64,000 nucleotides of DNA from Symbiodinium natans. Its lineage: Eukaryota; Sar; Dinophyceae; Suessiales; Symbiodiniaceae. Numbering within the stretch: position 1 is the first letter of the stretch; the number at the start of each line of letters is the position of its first letter. The stretch covers positions 1-64,000 of the forward strand of contig CAJNDS010002568.1 in the NCBI GenBank assembly GCA_905221605.1, read 5' to 3'. Below the pieces are notes generated by a model. That model worked only from the letters and a program-made list of their open reading frames with translations, was not told where the DNA came from and made no database searches. This document shows, in pieces, positions 20,901-32,100 of the stretch. Made by a program: the position numbers and the translations under genes.

Positions 20901-22850
20901 CAAGTAGGTGACACCATGCAACATCATAACCAGCGGTAAAGCTTAACAGCCCCCACTAGCATGCACATGCTCTCGCTGACAGCCAAATGCCTAACGATAA
21001 GGTCTAGGGTTTAGGGTTTAGGGTTTAGGGTTTAGGGTCTAGGGTCTAGGGTCTAGGGTTTAGGGTTTAGGGTTTAGGGTTTAGGGTTTTTTTGCCAGGG
21101 TTTAGGGTTTAGGGTTTAGGGTTTAGGGTTTAGGGTTTAGCGTATGGTAGACACTTAACCCTGACACCCCAACACCTACAAACCCTTAACCCTTAAAACA
21201 AAAACCCTGACGCCCCGACGGACTACCAAGCGAAGGAGTTGCAAGTTGGAGATTCCAGCAACCCTTTTCCTCTCCCAAACCTTGACGTCGCCACTTGCTC
21301 GGAAGGAGAATCGAAGCTGCGCGGGTGAGACGCGCCAAAGCCACGGATCAGAGTTTAGGCTTTATAGGGGTCGTGGGGCGATTTAGGGGCTTTGAGTTTA
21401 GGGAGGACAGCGCCTCAGATAACTTGCTTGGCTAAGGCCCTGCTGAACAGCCTATACCCCACAAGCAGAGTTGAAGATGCGGGTTACGGTCTTGGGTTTG
21501 GAAGATCACGGGTTTAGTCTAGGGTTCAAGTTTCTCGATTGTCTCGATTGCGGGGGGCGGGGGGGACTCCTTGATACGTTGCCGGGAGGTGAAACCCTAG
21601 CCTCTTCATTCTATAACACAGGCCCTAACCCCTCATAAGCCCAAATCCCGTATGCAACCCGCATACGCCCAATTTCGCATGTCCGTCACGGCTCTCAATA
21701 TTGTGCATGACCTGTCGTATACGAACTGCAGGGTGCTTGAAGCGGATTCTAAAACCCCTACGGCACCTGGCCGAACCCTAAAGCCTAAAACCTAAACCGT
21801 AAACCCTAAACCCCAAACCCTAAACCCTCTATCTCTCTCTCTCAGGTACTCGAAGCGTCAGACCTGTTCAAACCCTAAACCCTTCAACCCTAAATCCTAA
21901 ACCCTAAGACCCTAAAACCCTAAACCCAAAACCCTAAAGCAGCTCAGGCGAAGCCGGTCGAGGGGGGGCCCTCAGTGTACTCCTGCACCTTACGGCCGAA
22001 AGGCCGCAGCACAGGACTTCAATTGGCTCAGAGGTCCGAGAAAACTAGGGTTCAGAGTTTAGGGATGTTTAAGGCAGGGTTTAGGGTTTACTGAACCTTT
22101 CATCGTCGTCGTAGTAGCTGGAAAAGTGAAGAGTCGTGCGAATGCTACGTGGCTGCCAAAAGAAAAGTCTGAAGAGACTCCGACGGTGAAATCGCAGCGC
22201 AGGAACTGAATGGGCTCAGAGGTCCGAAGCTGAGCGTCAAACCTTACCACAAAGCTCTACACCTTTGATCTTCAAGAGGATCAGGCGAGTCCCAAAACTC
22301 CAAAGAGCAGCTCTGGCTCGCGCAGCCCTAAACTTTAAACCGCTGGAGCGGAGAAACCCTAGACCCTAAACCCTAAACCCTAAACCCTCAACTCTAAACT
22401 CTAACCCTGAAACCCTTACAAGCCCTAAAACCCCTTAACCCCCTGCCAGCCCCGAGAGGCACCAAGCGAGGGAGTTGCAAGTTGGAGAGTTGTTCGGCAT
22501 TTAGGGGCCTTTTAGGGGTTTGGGCCTAATTGTTTTTGTGCCACCCGCCTAGCTGACTGCAAGTCAAAACCCTCAACCCCAAAACCCTTGAATCTTGAAG
22601 CTCTGCACCTGAAACCCTAAAGCTCACAAGACCTGGAATGCTGGAGCTCTAGAGCCCTCGAGTCCCGGACCCCCTAACGGCCCCTAACGGGACCTCCTAC
22701 GCAAAAGCCCTAAACCCTCAAACCCCTTAATCTCCAAACTCGCGAACAACAAGCCCAAGAAAAACTTTCTCCATCCTTCTCCCCAAAACCCTCCAACCGG
22801 GTCTAAACCCAACAACCCTAAGCCTCGAGACCCCTACATTGCCCTAAGGC

Positions 22851-23008
22851 CTAGGCCCTAAACCCCTAAACCCCTAAACCCCTAAACCCCTAAACCCCTA
22901 GACCCCTAAACCCCTAAACCCCTAAACCCCTAAACCCCTAAACCCCTGAACCCCTAAACCCCTAAACCCCTAAACCCCTAAACCCCTAAACCCCTAAACC
23001 CCTAAACC
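22851..23008. repeat. Octamer variant array (CCCCTAAA)n
   Basis: About 19 repeats with an 8-bp period, CCCCTAAA (TTTAGGGG on the other strand), instead of the 7-bp CCCTAAA seen elsewhere in the window. A shorter related tract lies at 9680-9718. Confidence 0.88.
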
Positions 23009-23708
23009 CTAAACCCCCTCACAACATCTCGGCCCATGGCTCCTCCAGCTTCGCAGAAAACAGCGGCCTGGAGCCAAAAGACTGGCGGAGCTTCTCTAGG
23101 GGTTTGAGGTCCAGGCGTTTAGTAGTTTGGGAGTTAGGGATAAGCACCCCGCGCGTGCTGCCGCTGTAGGCCCCTTGACCTCTCCTGAATTTCCTTTGGA
23201 GCCGGTCCTTCTCTGGACCCGCAGTCGGGTTCTCAATACCGGGGTTTGCATGCTTTGGTCTTTTGCGCACATGTTTAGGGTTTTAGTCGTCAAACAATTT
23301 CGGCTTGGGAAGTTTGGGGTTTCAATTTCCAGGTGTTGCACTAAGGTTTCAGTAGAAGTTCAGAGCTTAGTGTGTTGAGCGTTTTGGGTTTTGTGACTTG
23401 GTGTTCAAGGCTTTTATGTAGCCCGAATCAGGGTCGAGTTTTCCTGGACACCCGATCAGGGTCCGGCTAACCCCCCGCCACCCTAAACCCCCCAAACTAA
23501 ACCTTGAAAGCACGGAAAAAAAATCAAGACAAACTAAACTTTCAAAGCCCAGCAATTATGAGAGGTTCAAGAGACAAGCAAAGCAGCCAAGGTGCATGGA
23601 CGTCATCTGCGTCCCGGCATTTGCGGCTCAGGTTTCCCAGGCTTCTGGGATTCTAGGGGATGGCAAAGCAGGCATTTGGGCCGGTTGGCAGGGGCTGCGG
23701 AATCACGG

Positions 23709-23800
23709 TTTAGGGTTTAGGGTTAGGGTTTAGGGTTTAGGGTTTAGGGTTTAGGGTTTAGGGTTTAGGGTTTAGGGTTTAGGGTTTAGGGTTTAGGGTC
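23709..23800 (+). repeat. TTTAGGG telomeric-type array
   Basis: About thirteen heptamers, one shortened to TTAGGG. Homologous sites near 10365 and 42285 lack an array and instead read 'tctcagcgtcgtacacg'/'tctcaccgtcgtacacg', so the array was inserted in this copy, replacing a few bases. Confidence 0.88.
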
Positions 23801-24749
23801 GCACGCGAGCTGGAATGTATCATGGAATTCAGAAGCAAAACGTCTTGGTCAATGCCGGGCTTAAGGTTTGGCACGTAGGGTGTGCTTGATGACCCCGACC
23901 CCAACCCCTAACATCAACAGCCCTTCAACATGCCAAAGGTGTCGAAACAACAACTTAACCCCTACACAAGATACCGGGCTAAGGGCCCCCACACAACAAC
24001 ATTTCATCATTGGGGAATCAGGGGGTTGCTTCTAGGCATCTGTTAGAACACTCTGAGGCCTGAGCCCGAAATTAAAATACCCAACGCCTAAACCCTAAGT
24101 TGCAATAGGAGCTAGCCCATCTTCAGACTGTTTTTGTTGCGCGCTAAGAGTCCGTGTTCAGGGTTGAGGGGTTCGGGGTTTGAGGCTTCAAGGCTGTAGG
24201 CTTCAAGGGATTAAGGGTTTCAGGGCCAACGGTGTAAGGGCAACAGCTAGTCGGCTTAAGGGTGTAGGGTGCCGACGCTCGCACTCGCACGCGTGACAGC
24301 TTCGTTGCCTTTTTGCGGATTCCTTAACTATATATAAACGCTTCAGTCCTCAACCCTAAACCCTAAACCCTACAACGCTTAAACCCTTCAACCTCCAAGG
24401 TTGATCTAGTATCCTTCAATCCCAGAGTCCTTTCCATGTTAAGCCCCAGGCCCAAGCCTCGAAAGCCCCAAGCTCCTGGCACAAAGCAAGCCCCAAATCC
24501 CTGATAAAACCTCAACTCCCTTAAAAGCCCTTGAACAGGGGTCCGTGAAGACCCCTAAAAACGCCCTACAAAGCCCAATCATGCCCAACTGAGGCCTTGA
24601 ACCCTGAGGCCCCAAAACCCTAAACCCTAAACCCTAAACCCTAAACCCTCGCTGGCTCTTTGCGGTGGTTCTTGCGCGAGATGTGCTGTTGAACACACAG
24701 GTTAACGAATTAAAGCGGTATAGACATCTGCTAGACTTCTGCCAGACTG

Positions 24750-25258
24750 CTAAACCCTTTCTTCTACACATAAAGCGTCTCTTTTGGACGACTCATTCAC
24801 CAAGTCTTGAAATTTGTCTCGGACCACGCTGCTGATCCAATGCACCATGGCACATCTCACGTGTTCATTCACACGCTCGTAGCCGACGCTTCGTTCGATC
24901 GTCTTCTTGACCTTCACCTCATCTCGCGGGTCGTAGGCTTCGGCTTCGGCAACGTCAACCTCGCAAAGGGATTGGGTCACTTCGGCGATGCCGGCATCCC
25001 CAAGCGACAGCTTCTGCGACAGAGACCTCGTGGCCTCGTAAGGCATCACAAACGTCACCTCCATCTGCATGGTGCAGGCGACATACTGCTCGTAGATCGT
25101 CCAAACCCTTCGTAAGTACGTGGGCTGGTGCCACGTGTCCAGGATGGCCACCACTTTGCCACTGCGCCGCAGGTTTTCCTCAAAGACCTCCTCCAAGTTG
25201 TCGCTGCCCGCAGGACTTCCATCCACTATCAAGCGAAACTGATTGTTCACGAAGAAGC
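24750..25258 (-). CDS. Unit 3 exon 4: TIR-like domain
   Basis: 168 residues, nearly identical to units 2 and 4: FFVNNQFRLIVDG, VVAILDTW, YLRRVWTIYEQY, and a conserved tail VNEHVRCAMVHWISSVVRDK. It starts at the conserved GGAG|GC acceptor in phase 1. The intron between exons 4 and 3 (25259-25785) has no gene. Confidence 0.75.
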
Positions 25259-25785
25259 CTCCGGCAACTGCTCCAACCCAAGCGTGTCGGTTTAGTATGC
25301 TTAGTAAATAGTGACACAATCAAGGAAAATTTCCGGGCTGATAAGCAGTAGTTATGACTCAGTTTCGGCACATGGAAAGTGCTAGGCTGGATTCCAAGGC
25401 CGAGAGACACATATAGAAAAAGATATTGCCCGGTGGAGCCTGGACCTTCCACATCTGCAAGGCACTTCGCCTTAGCATGTCAAAGCTGTCCCAGATAGAA
25501 ACGGAGTAGGGGCAGAGACCTAGCATGACAAACACGACGAATGTCTCGGTGGTTTCCTGTGACTCAAAGCAAAGTGGATTCTTACATACTTGGTTGTTGT
25601 CTCGCAGGATGCAGTTCTGTTTTTTTACACTAGCGGCATAGTGTCCTCGTCAGATACGCTGTCCCAAACGAAGGAGTCTTGAATAAGCAGTTTGCACATG
25701 CTTGCACGTAGTACCGCCACTGCTAGCCATTGGCAGGTTGTTGATGGCAGCCTACTGGGAGCCTGGTAAAAACTAAACTTCATAC

Positions 25786-26182
25786 CTGGCCAGCTGCCGT
25801 TCGCAAAGATCGTGCGGCCAAGACACAGCTGCCACAGCGAGTACTGCCAACTCCAGGACATGAAGTGGTTCTGCTTCTGTCGATGCTGCGGGGGAAGCAT
25901 GTCCACCAGGGCGCAGCCCAACTTGCCATCCCTTGGGCAGCGGACGTCTTGGCCGAGCTTGTGGTCCCTGCACCAGAAAACGTCTTTCAACTCCAGGAAG
26001 GTTGGATCCACTTCTCGCGACTTCTCCTGCGCCAGCTGCACGAAATCTTGAAGCAAGTAGACCAGGCTGACGCCTGCGTGCTGACTGTGGCGAGCGCGTA
26101 CCTCCTTGGCCGCTTGTTCAGCGTCATCTGGGGTCCATCCGACACTGACGAGCTGCCCACAAAACTCACGGACCGTGTCCTC
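25786..26182 (-). CDS. Unit 3 exon 3: linker and start of TIR-like domain
   Basis: 397 nt, phase 0 to phase 1, the same as unit 4. Contains VYLLQDFVQLAQEKSREVDP, DVRCPRDGKLGCALVDML and HFMSWSWQYSLWQLCLG, ending NGSWP before a GTATGA donor. No telomeric array interrupts it, so it serves as an empty site for the unit 1 insertion. Confidence 0.75.
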
Positions 26183-26402
26183 CTGGCGTGATGCTTGGGG
26201 AGGCGGTCTCGCTTAAGCAGGAAGGCCGCCATGACAACGGCTTATAGTAGGGTTTGGGGTTTTAGGGTTTAGGGTTGTTTGGGGTTTAGTAGGGTTCAGG
26301 GCTAGGGTTACGACTGGCCAGGAAATCTATTGGCGACAGGCTCCACACATTCGATGCTGAATTTCGTTCTGTTCCGGTTGAAATCTATAGTCTATCGCTG
26401 GC

Positions 26403-26563
26403 CTGTTCATCCCAGAGGGCTTCGTCCATCTGCTGCAAGATCCGATCCGCACGCTTCTGGTTCTCAAGGAGCTGCTGCTTCTTGTGTCTCCGACGTAGAA
26501 CCCAAAGCAAAGCCCACAGCACCAGCAAAGCCGCGGCCGTCAAGGGCAAGTGGAACCACTTGC
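26403..26563 (-). CDS. Unit 3 exon 2: transmembrane helix
   Basis: KWFHL, then the hydrophobic run LPLTAAALLVLWALLWVL, then RRRHKKQQ. Bounded by a CTAAG|GC acceptor and a GC donor; 161 nt with the same phases as the other units. The intron to exon 3 is 26183-26402. Confidence 0.7.
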
Positions 26564-26979
26564 CTTAGCAACATGCCCGCTCTCTTGGGCCCGAAATATC
26601 AAACAACAACAAAGAACTCAAAAGGCCACCGAGGCCGGCAGGCCATGAGGGGTTAAGAACCTTAGATCATGGGTACGTTGGGGTCCTGATGGGGTTCGGC
26701 CAATTTCCGATCATTTTGTGGGCTATCCGGTAGCGAACCCTAAACCCTAAACATTAAGCCTTAACCCTAGACTCTAAACCCTATACGAAATAACCCTAGT
26801 TTGCATTGTAGCGGTAGGGCTTGCAAATGCTTGGAGGCCCACGTACTTGACATCTATTGATTTAAGACTGTATTTATAACCCCCGCTTACTATACATGCC
26901 CCTCCATATAGCAACCTGGCTCAAACTTGACAGCTTCGGGGGCTCTTGACGGATGCACTTCTTACTGCAGTATCAGCAA
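26564..26979. other. Unit 3 intron 1
   Basis: Non-coding, with a few degenerate CCCTAAA units near 26740-26790. The sequence next to exon 1 shows the donor position as TT where units 2 and 4 have GT. Confidence 0.6.
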
Positions 26980-28954
26980 CTCGAAAACTCGACGATGCTG
27001 GCGAGGCACACGTGTTGTCCTCCAAGAAGAATGGTAAATTGCACGTCTTGCAGGCACCCGATTCTGAATATTCTCCGGGAGAGCATCTTTCGCATTTGCT
27101 GCGGTTGGCATTGGGCACCTGTCCTGGGGCACAGGGTTTGCATTTCTCGTCCCCAGCTTTGGCATAGCGACCTGCATCACACGTCTGACAAAGTTCAGCT
27201 CGAGGTTCGGTACCATCAGGGCACGAGACGCAAATCAAATCTCCAGTGTGGCCAGGCTCTGGTACCTTAGCGGGATCTGAGCACTTGCAGCAGCTTGCTT
27301 CAGTCACCGGCGATGCTTGCGAAGCACCTTGCAACCGCGGTGTCGTGCCAGCGCGGCAAGAGAAGGTCTGGCAGGACGGCTTCAGATATGCCAGGCTCCG
27401 AACGGCATCATGGCTCCGAAAAGGGTCATTCGTCTGGGATCTTCCAGGCATCTTACTAGACAGCAAGCAGCGCCCAGAATCTTCCAGCAAGAAGGCCGAA
27501 CAATTCTCAGATTCCTTGCACGTCGACGCACAATCTCGGAACCCTGAAACCGTGCCAAAGGCTCCTTCCGCTATCCACCTGTCCTTTCCCAGGTCTATGT
27601 AACCCGAGTTCAGAGGAGAGCATGTCCCTTGCACACAGGCGAGAGTTGGGTCGTGACAAGGGCAGGCAGGACAGTCCGCAAAAGAAAACCAAGTGGGGAC
27701 ATCCAGGTGTTCTGGGCACCCCAGTGCCTGTGAAGTGCGACGGCGCACGCAGTACGTCATGCCAGAACCATCCCACGGCTTTGTCAGGTTCGAGCTAACC
27801 CGAACTCCTGAAAAGTTCCAGCTGGACAAGGGCTGGTTGAATGCCCTGGCAGCATCAAACATGCTGGTCATGTCCTGCACGGAAGACGTGTCCCACATCC
27901 CGAGGCTCTGGTCAAAAGAGCTCGCACCCAGGAACATGGCGGTCATAAGGGTGACGCCGGACACGTTCCAAGAGCCGATGGGCATGTTGAACAACGCAGC
28001 TCCAGTGAACATTCCTCGCATGTCCCGCACTGCCGACGTATCCCATGCTCCGATGTCTTGATTGAACGCCGCAGTGTTCATGAACATGGAGTTCATATCT
28101 TTGACAGCGGAAACGTTCCAAAAGCCAATCGGCACATTGAACGACTTGGCCCCGTAGAACATGGCACTCATGTCCTGTACTGCCGATGTATCCCATGACC
28201 CAATGTCTTGATTGAACTCCCCAGCATTGTAGAACATGGAGTTCATATCTTTGACAGCGGAAACGTTCCAAAAGCCAATCGGCACATTGAACGACTTGGC
28301 CCCGTAGAACATGAAACTCATGTTCCCTACTGCCGATGTATCCCATGACCCGATGTCTTGATTGAACTCGGCAGCATTGTAGAACATAGCCTTCATATCT
28401 TTGACAGCGGAAACGTTCCAAAAGCCAATCGGCACATTGAACGACTTGGCCCCGTAGAACATGAAACTCATGTCCCGTGCTGCCGGTGTATCCCATGAAC
28501 CAATGTCTTGATTGAACGCGGCAGCGTTGTAGAACATGGAGTTCATATCTTTGACAGCGGAAACGTTCCAAAAGCCAATCGGCACATTGAACGACTTGGC
28601 CCCGTAGAACATGGCACTCATGTCCTGTACTGCCGACGTATCCCATGCTCCGATGTCTTGATTGAACGCCGCAGTAATCATGAACATGGAGTTCATATCT
28701 TTGACAGCGGAAACGTTCCAAAAGCCAATCGGCACATTGAACGACTTGGCCCCGTAGAACATGGCACTCATGTCCTGTACTGCCGATGTATCCCATGACC
28801 CAATGTCTTGATTGAACTCCCCAGCATTGTAGAACATGGAGTTCATATCTTTGACAGCGGAAACGTTCCAAAAGCCAATCGGCACATTGAACGACTTGGC
28901 CCCGTAGAACATGAAACTCATGTTCCCTACTGCCGATGTATCCCATGACCCGAT
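26980..28954 (-). pseudogene. Unit 3 exon 1, 3' part: BspA repeats, PAN and Cys-rich region
   Basis: The downstream half of the ectodomain exon, split by the copia element. It holds about 15 repeats of 25 residues (FNVPIGFWNVSAVKDMNSMF type), the PAN/apple-like segment ([17 protein letters not shown]) and Cys-rich motifs ending DNTCASP. Joined at the CCGAT duplication with 38017-39305, the exon is 3259 nt, phase 1, as in unit 4, so the pre-insertion gene was open. The donor is CGAG|TT here versus CGAG|GT in unit 4, so splicing may also be lost. Confidence 0.8.
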
Positions 28955-29152
28955 TGCAATCTGCGGGGTTCACAACCGCGGATTAAGGGAGTTGGAGCCT
29001 GGTTCACAAGGTTCCCCAGCAGGCTGCACACTGCTACTTTTCTGGCGCCTAGCGCGCATAAGCTCAAGGGCCCTGTAGCGGCAGTACATACATGCTTCAA
29101 ATGGCATGACGCTCTCGCTCCACGAAAGCATATGGAATCGCAGAACTTTGCA
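28955..29152 (-). repeat. 3' LTR of the copia element
   Basis: 198 bp, TGCAAAG...GATTGCA on the coding strand, identical as far as I can compare with the LTR at 37819-38016. The polyprotein stop codon lies only about 20 bp before it. Confidence 0.95.
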
Positions 29153-29172
29153 TTCCCTGTACTTTAAGTTGA

Positions 29173-32100
29173 TCAAGAAGCCGGATGACTTCCTTGATCC
29201 CTGGCATCGTTCTGTACGTCAACTTGCAGTGCCAGCCAACCTTGTTCAAGATGCTCTCTAAGTTGGTAAGATGGCTTAAGCTTGGTAAGGTGGTCGGCTA
29301 ACTGGCGACTGGTGTCAACCCACTTGAACGTACCTTTCAGGTCTTCGGGGTCAAATTCTTCCGCTGACTGTTTGATTGCACCTAGGTCTATCGTGAGACG
29401 CTTCTCTTGCGTGGCCGACACTGGCCCATCTTTCACAAGAAGATCATACAAACTACGGCAATCAGTCACGGGATGTACAGGGAGAAAGTCCTTGGGAAGT
29501 GCGCCGCTCTGCACCGGCGAGTAGCTCTCCAAGAGAACTTCCGCTAACAGCTCGCGGAGGAAGATGCCGCTGTCGAATGCTGTGTCGAGGGACATCGTCT
29601 CAGCTGCCAGCGTAGACCGGCATTGGCGTTGGATGCGATGTGATCGCCAATCCATGAGGGAAGCTGTGTCACCCCCGGGGCTAAAGACATCGGGCCCCGT
29701 CAAGAAGCTCAGGTACCCGGCTTGACTCTTCAAGCCCTCGGCGTTTGCCCAAGAGGCGTCGCTGAAGACCACGACCTTGGCCTGGTCCAACGGCACGGGG
29801 GAAAAACACAGGCCCCAGTCCTGAGATTTCTTTGCCTCCTTCAGCAACTTGTTGATCTCGAGGAGGTTGGAAACGGTGGGCTTCCCGGACATGAAGAGTG
29901 AAGTTCCGGCAGCCAGATCCGGACGTGTCTGGCCAATGAGCCAGTGTAGACAGCCGCCGGCCGATCTCAGCTCGGTCGTCTCCCGGCCAGTCAGCTCGGA
30001 GTTGGGCTGAATGGACCTCCACTTCGGTACCGGAGTGAGGTTCGTTGCCTGGATGAACTTCTCCTGCGTCAGCTGCACTCGGCCATCAGGAAGTCGACGG
30101 ACTTGTTTCCCGCCGTATTCCAGCACCTCGTCTGTCCGGGAGTCGGCCCAGGACCCAAAGTCGAAGGCCTCTTTCACCTTCGCCAGCACTTCGTCGGCGC
30201 GCCCTCCAGGTTCGCCGGCACCGATCAGATCGTCCACGTGGGCTCCCATCAGGAGCACCAATTGCCCCAGGTGGTAGTAGGCGAAGAGGGCCTTATCGAG
30301 CACGGACTGCACGAAACCCAGCTTTAACAATGTGTCGCGGAGGTGCCTCCAGAACAACCTTGGTGAGTTTGCCAGGCCGAAAATCCCGCGAACCACGAGA
30401 AGGATCTGGCCCGCGACGAGCCCCGGAAGGCCCTCACGGGGTTGCCTTAGAAACAAAGGCTCCTTCCTCGAAGCCAGCGACTGGTCGCCCTGCAAGAAAG
30501 CGCCGGTGACGTCCGCGTTGAAGAGGAACCAGGACGGCAAGCTTGCTGCAATTTGAAGGATCACCATGAGACCCAATCTTGTCAGCGTCGGAGCATCTCG
30601 CCGCAAAGTGAGCAAGTCAGGATCGCGGTCGCCCCTGCACACCAGCCTAGCCTTTGCTTTCAAAGGCAGCCAGGGGTAGGCCGCATTCTTGTTGCGGTAG
30701 CACACCCTAGTGTCGAGGATGCGACTGCTGTCGTACTGTTCCAACACAACCTGGGACGCGTGGGGCGACAGGATCTCGACCGCTGCATACTTTGTCCATG
30801 TGTCCCACTCCTTCTGCAAGGCCGCCGCGTAGCTGTCCTTCTGCTCGAATGGGATCTGGTTGAAGGGGATCTCCTTCTCAAGCGCTTTGGCCTCTTTTCG
30901 AGTTGCGCATGCAGCGCGTGTGCCAGCGGCCAAAACGGACTCCTGGAAGGGCTGCGAAGGTTTGGCAAAGAGCTCCTCCACTGAAACCGGCACATAGACG
31001 GTGGTGATGTTTACGCCCTTCCCGAGCGCGGCCTCAAGAGCAGCCTCAGCAGCTTCGTCCAACTCTGGTTCTGGCGTATCAACCTCCACGACCTCCGAGC
31101 GGAAACGCTTGGCTTCCGGTTCTTCAAGGCCGCTAGGTCGGTCCTCGCGCGCCGTTGGGGACGGCTGTGTCCTATCAGACCCACACAAGGAACCAGTGCC
31201 ATGTTCATATCGCTCCGGTAGTGGTCTGTCTCCTTCGCGATGCTCTCCTTCACCTGCTGCAGCTTGTGCGTCTAATCCGGGGAGTTCGTTAGGTGCGTCC
31301 TCGATGTTGTCGTCGAAGAAAGGGATTACTTCCCCGGGTGCACCAGCTTCTCCATCGGGGACCTCGGCTCGTATGTCCAGGAACTCCTCCGGCGGGTTGT
31401 CTAACAGCTGCTGCATGTCCTCTTCTTGGATGCGCCACACTTCTGTCCCAAAGGCCGGTCGCAGCTGCTCTTTGGCCACCAACAAACAGCGGCCGTTTGA
31501 GGTGACCCAGTAGTTCGACTGGCCTTCATCTCCACGGTGGGGCCCAATGACTGAGCCTCTGCACCAACCAGCCGGAAGCCGCCGAGGCTTCCTTGTCTTT
31601 GGATCTTTCCTGGTCCTGGCTTCACGCCAGAAGGCCACCAATTCGCCCGGCTCATAGCTCTGACGAGTTGGTCTGCCCAGGCGGAGGATTGCCTTGCTCA
31701 ACGACTGGTTCACGGAGAACTCGGCAAGCTTGGCGTCGGCGCTGGCCCGGATTTGTTGGCGCAGTCTCAACTCCTGGTCGGCATCCATGCCTTGAAGAGC
31801 TTGTAGCTTTCCATCCGGTGACAGCAAGTCCACTGGCACCTTTGGGTGTTTCCCGAACACCCATTCGTTTGCTGAGCAGCCAGAAGTGCGAACTCGGTCG
31901 TTCATGCTGGCGCCGACAGAAGAGGCGAGCATCTTCATCCCCAGTCGGCCGGTAATGTGGTGCTCGTCGATCAACTTGGCCGCCGCGTACCGGAACGCCC
32001 GGTTGAACGTCTCGACCTGTCCTGCTTGCCAGTGTGCCTCCGCCGCAATGTGCTCGATTTCCGTGCCGACGTTAACGAGCTGTTCTGCAAAATACGCGCC

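Larger units (their letters stand above)
20940..24749. other. Spacer 2 (part) between LINE and unit 3
   Basis: Homologous in patches to spacers 1 and 3, for example the 'gaatcgaagctg' block near 21309 and the 'gcggcctggagcc' block near 23062. It holds telomeric arrays at 21003-21140, 23709-23800 and 24612-24652 and the octamer array at 22851-23008. No gene is supported. Confidence 0.6.

Noticed and set aside
20325-20911. Pro/His-rich and Gly-rich open frames on both strands
   Set aside because: Compositional result of C-rich short repeats; several frames are open at once.
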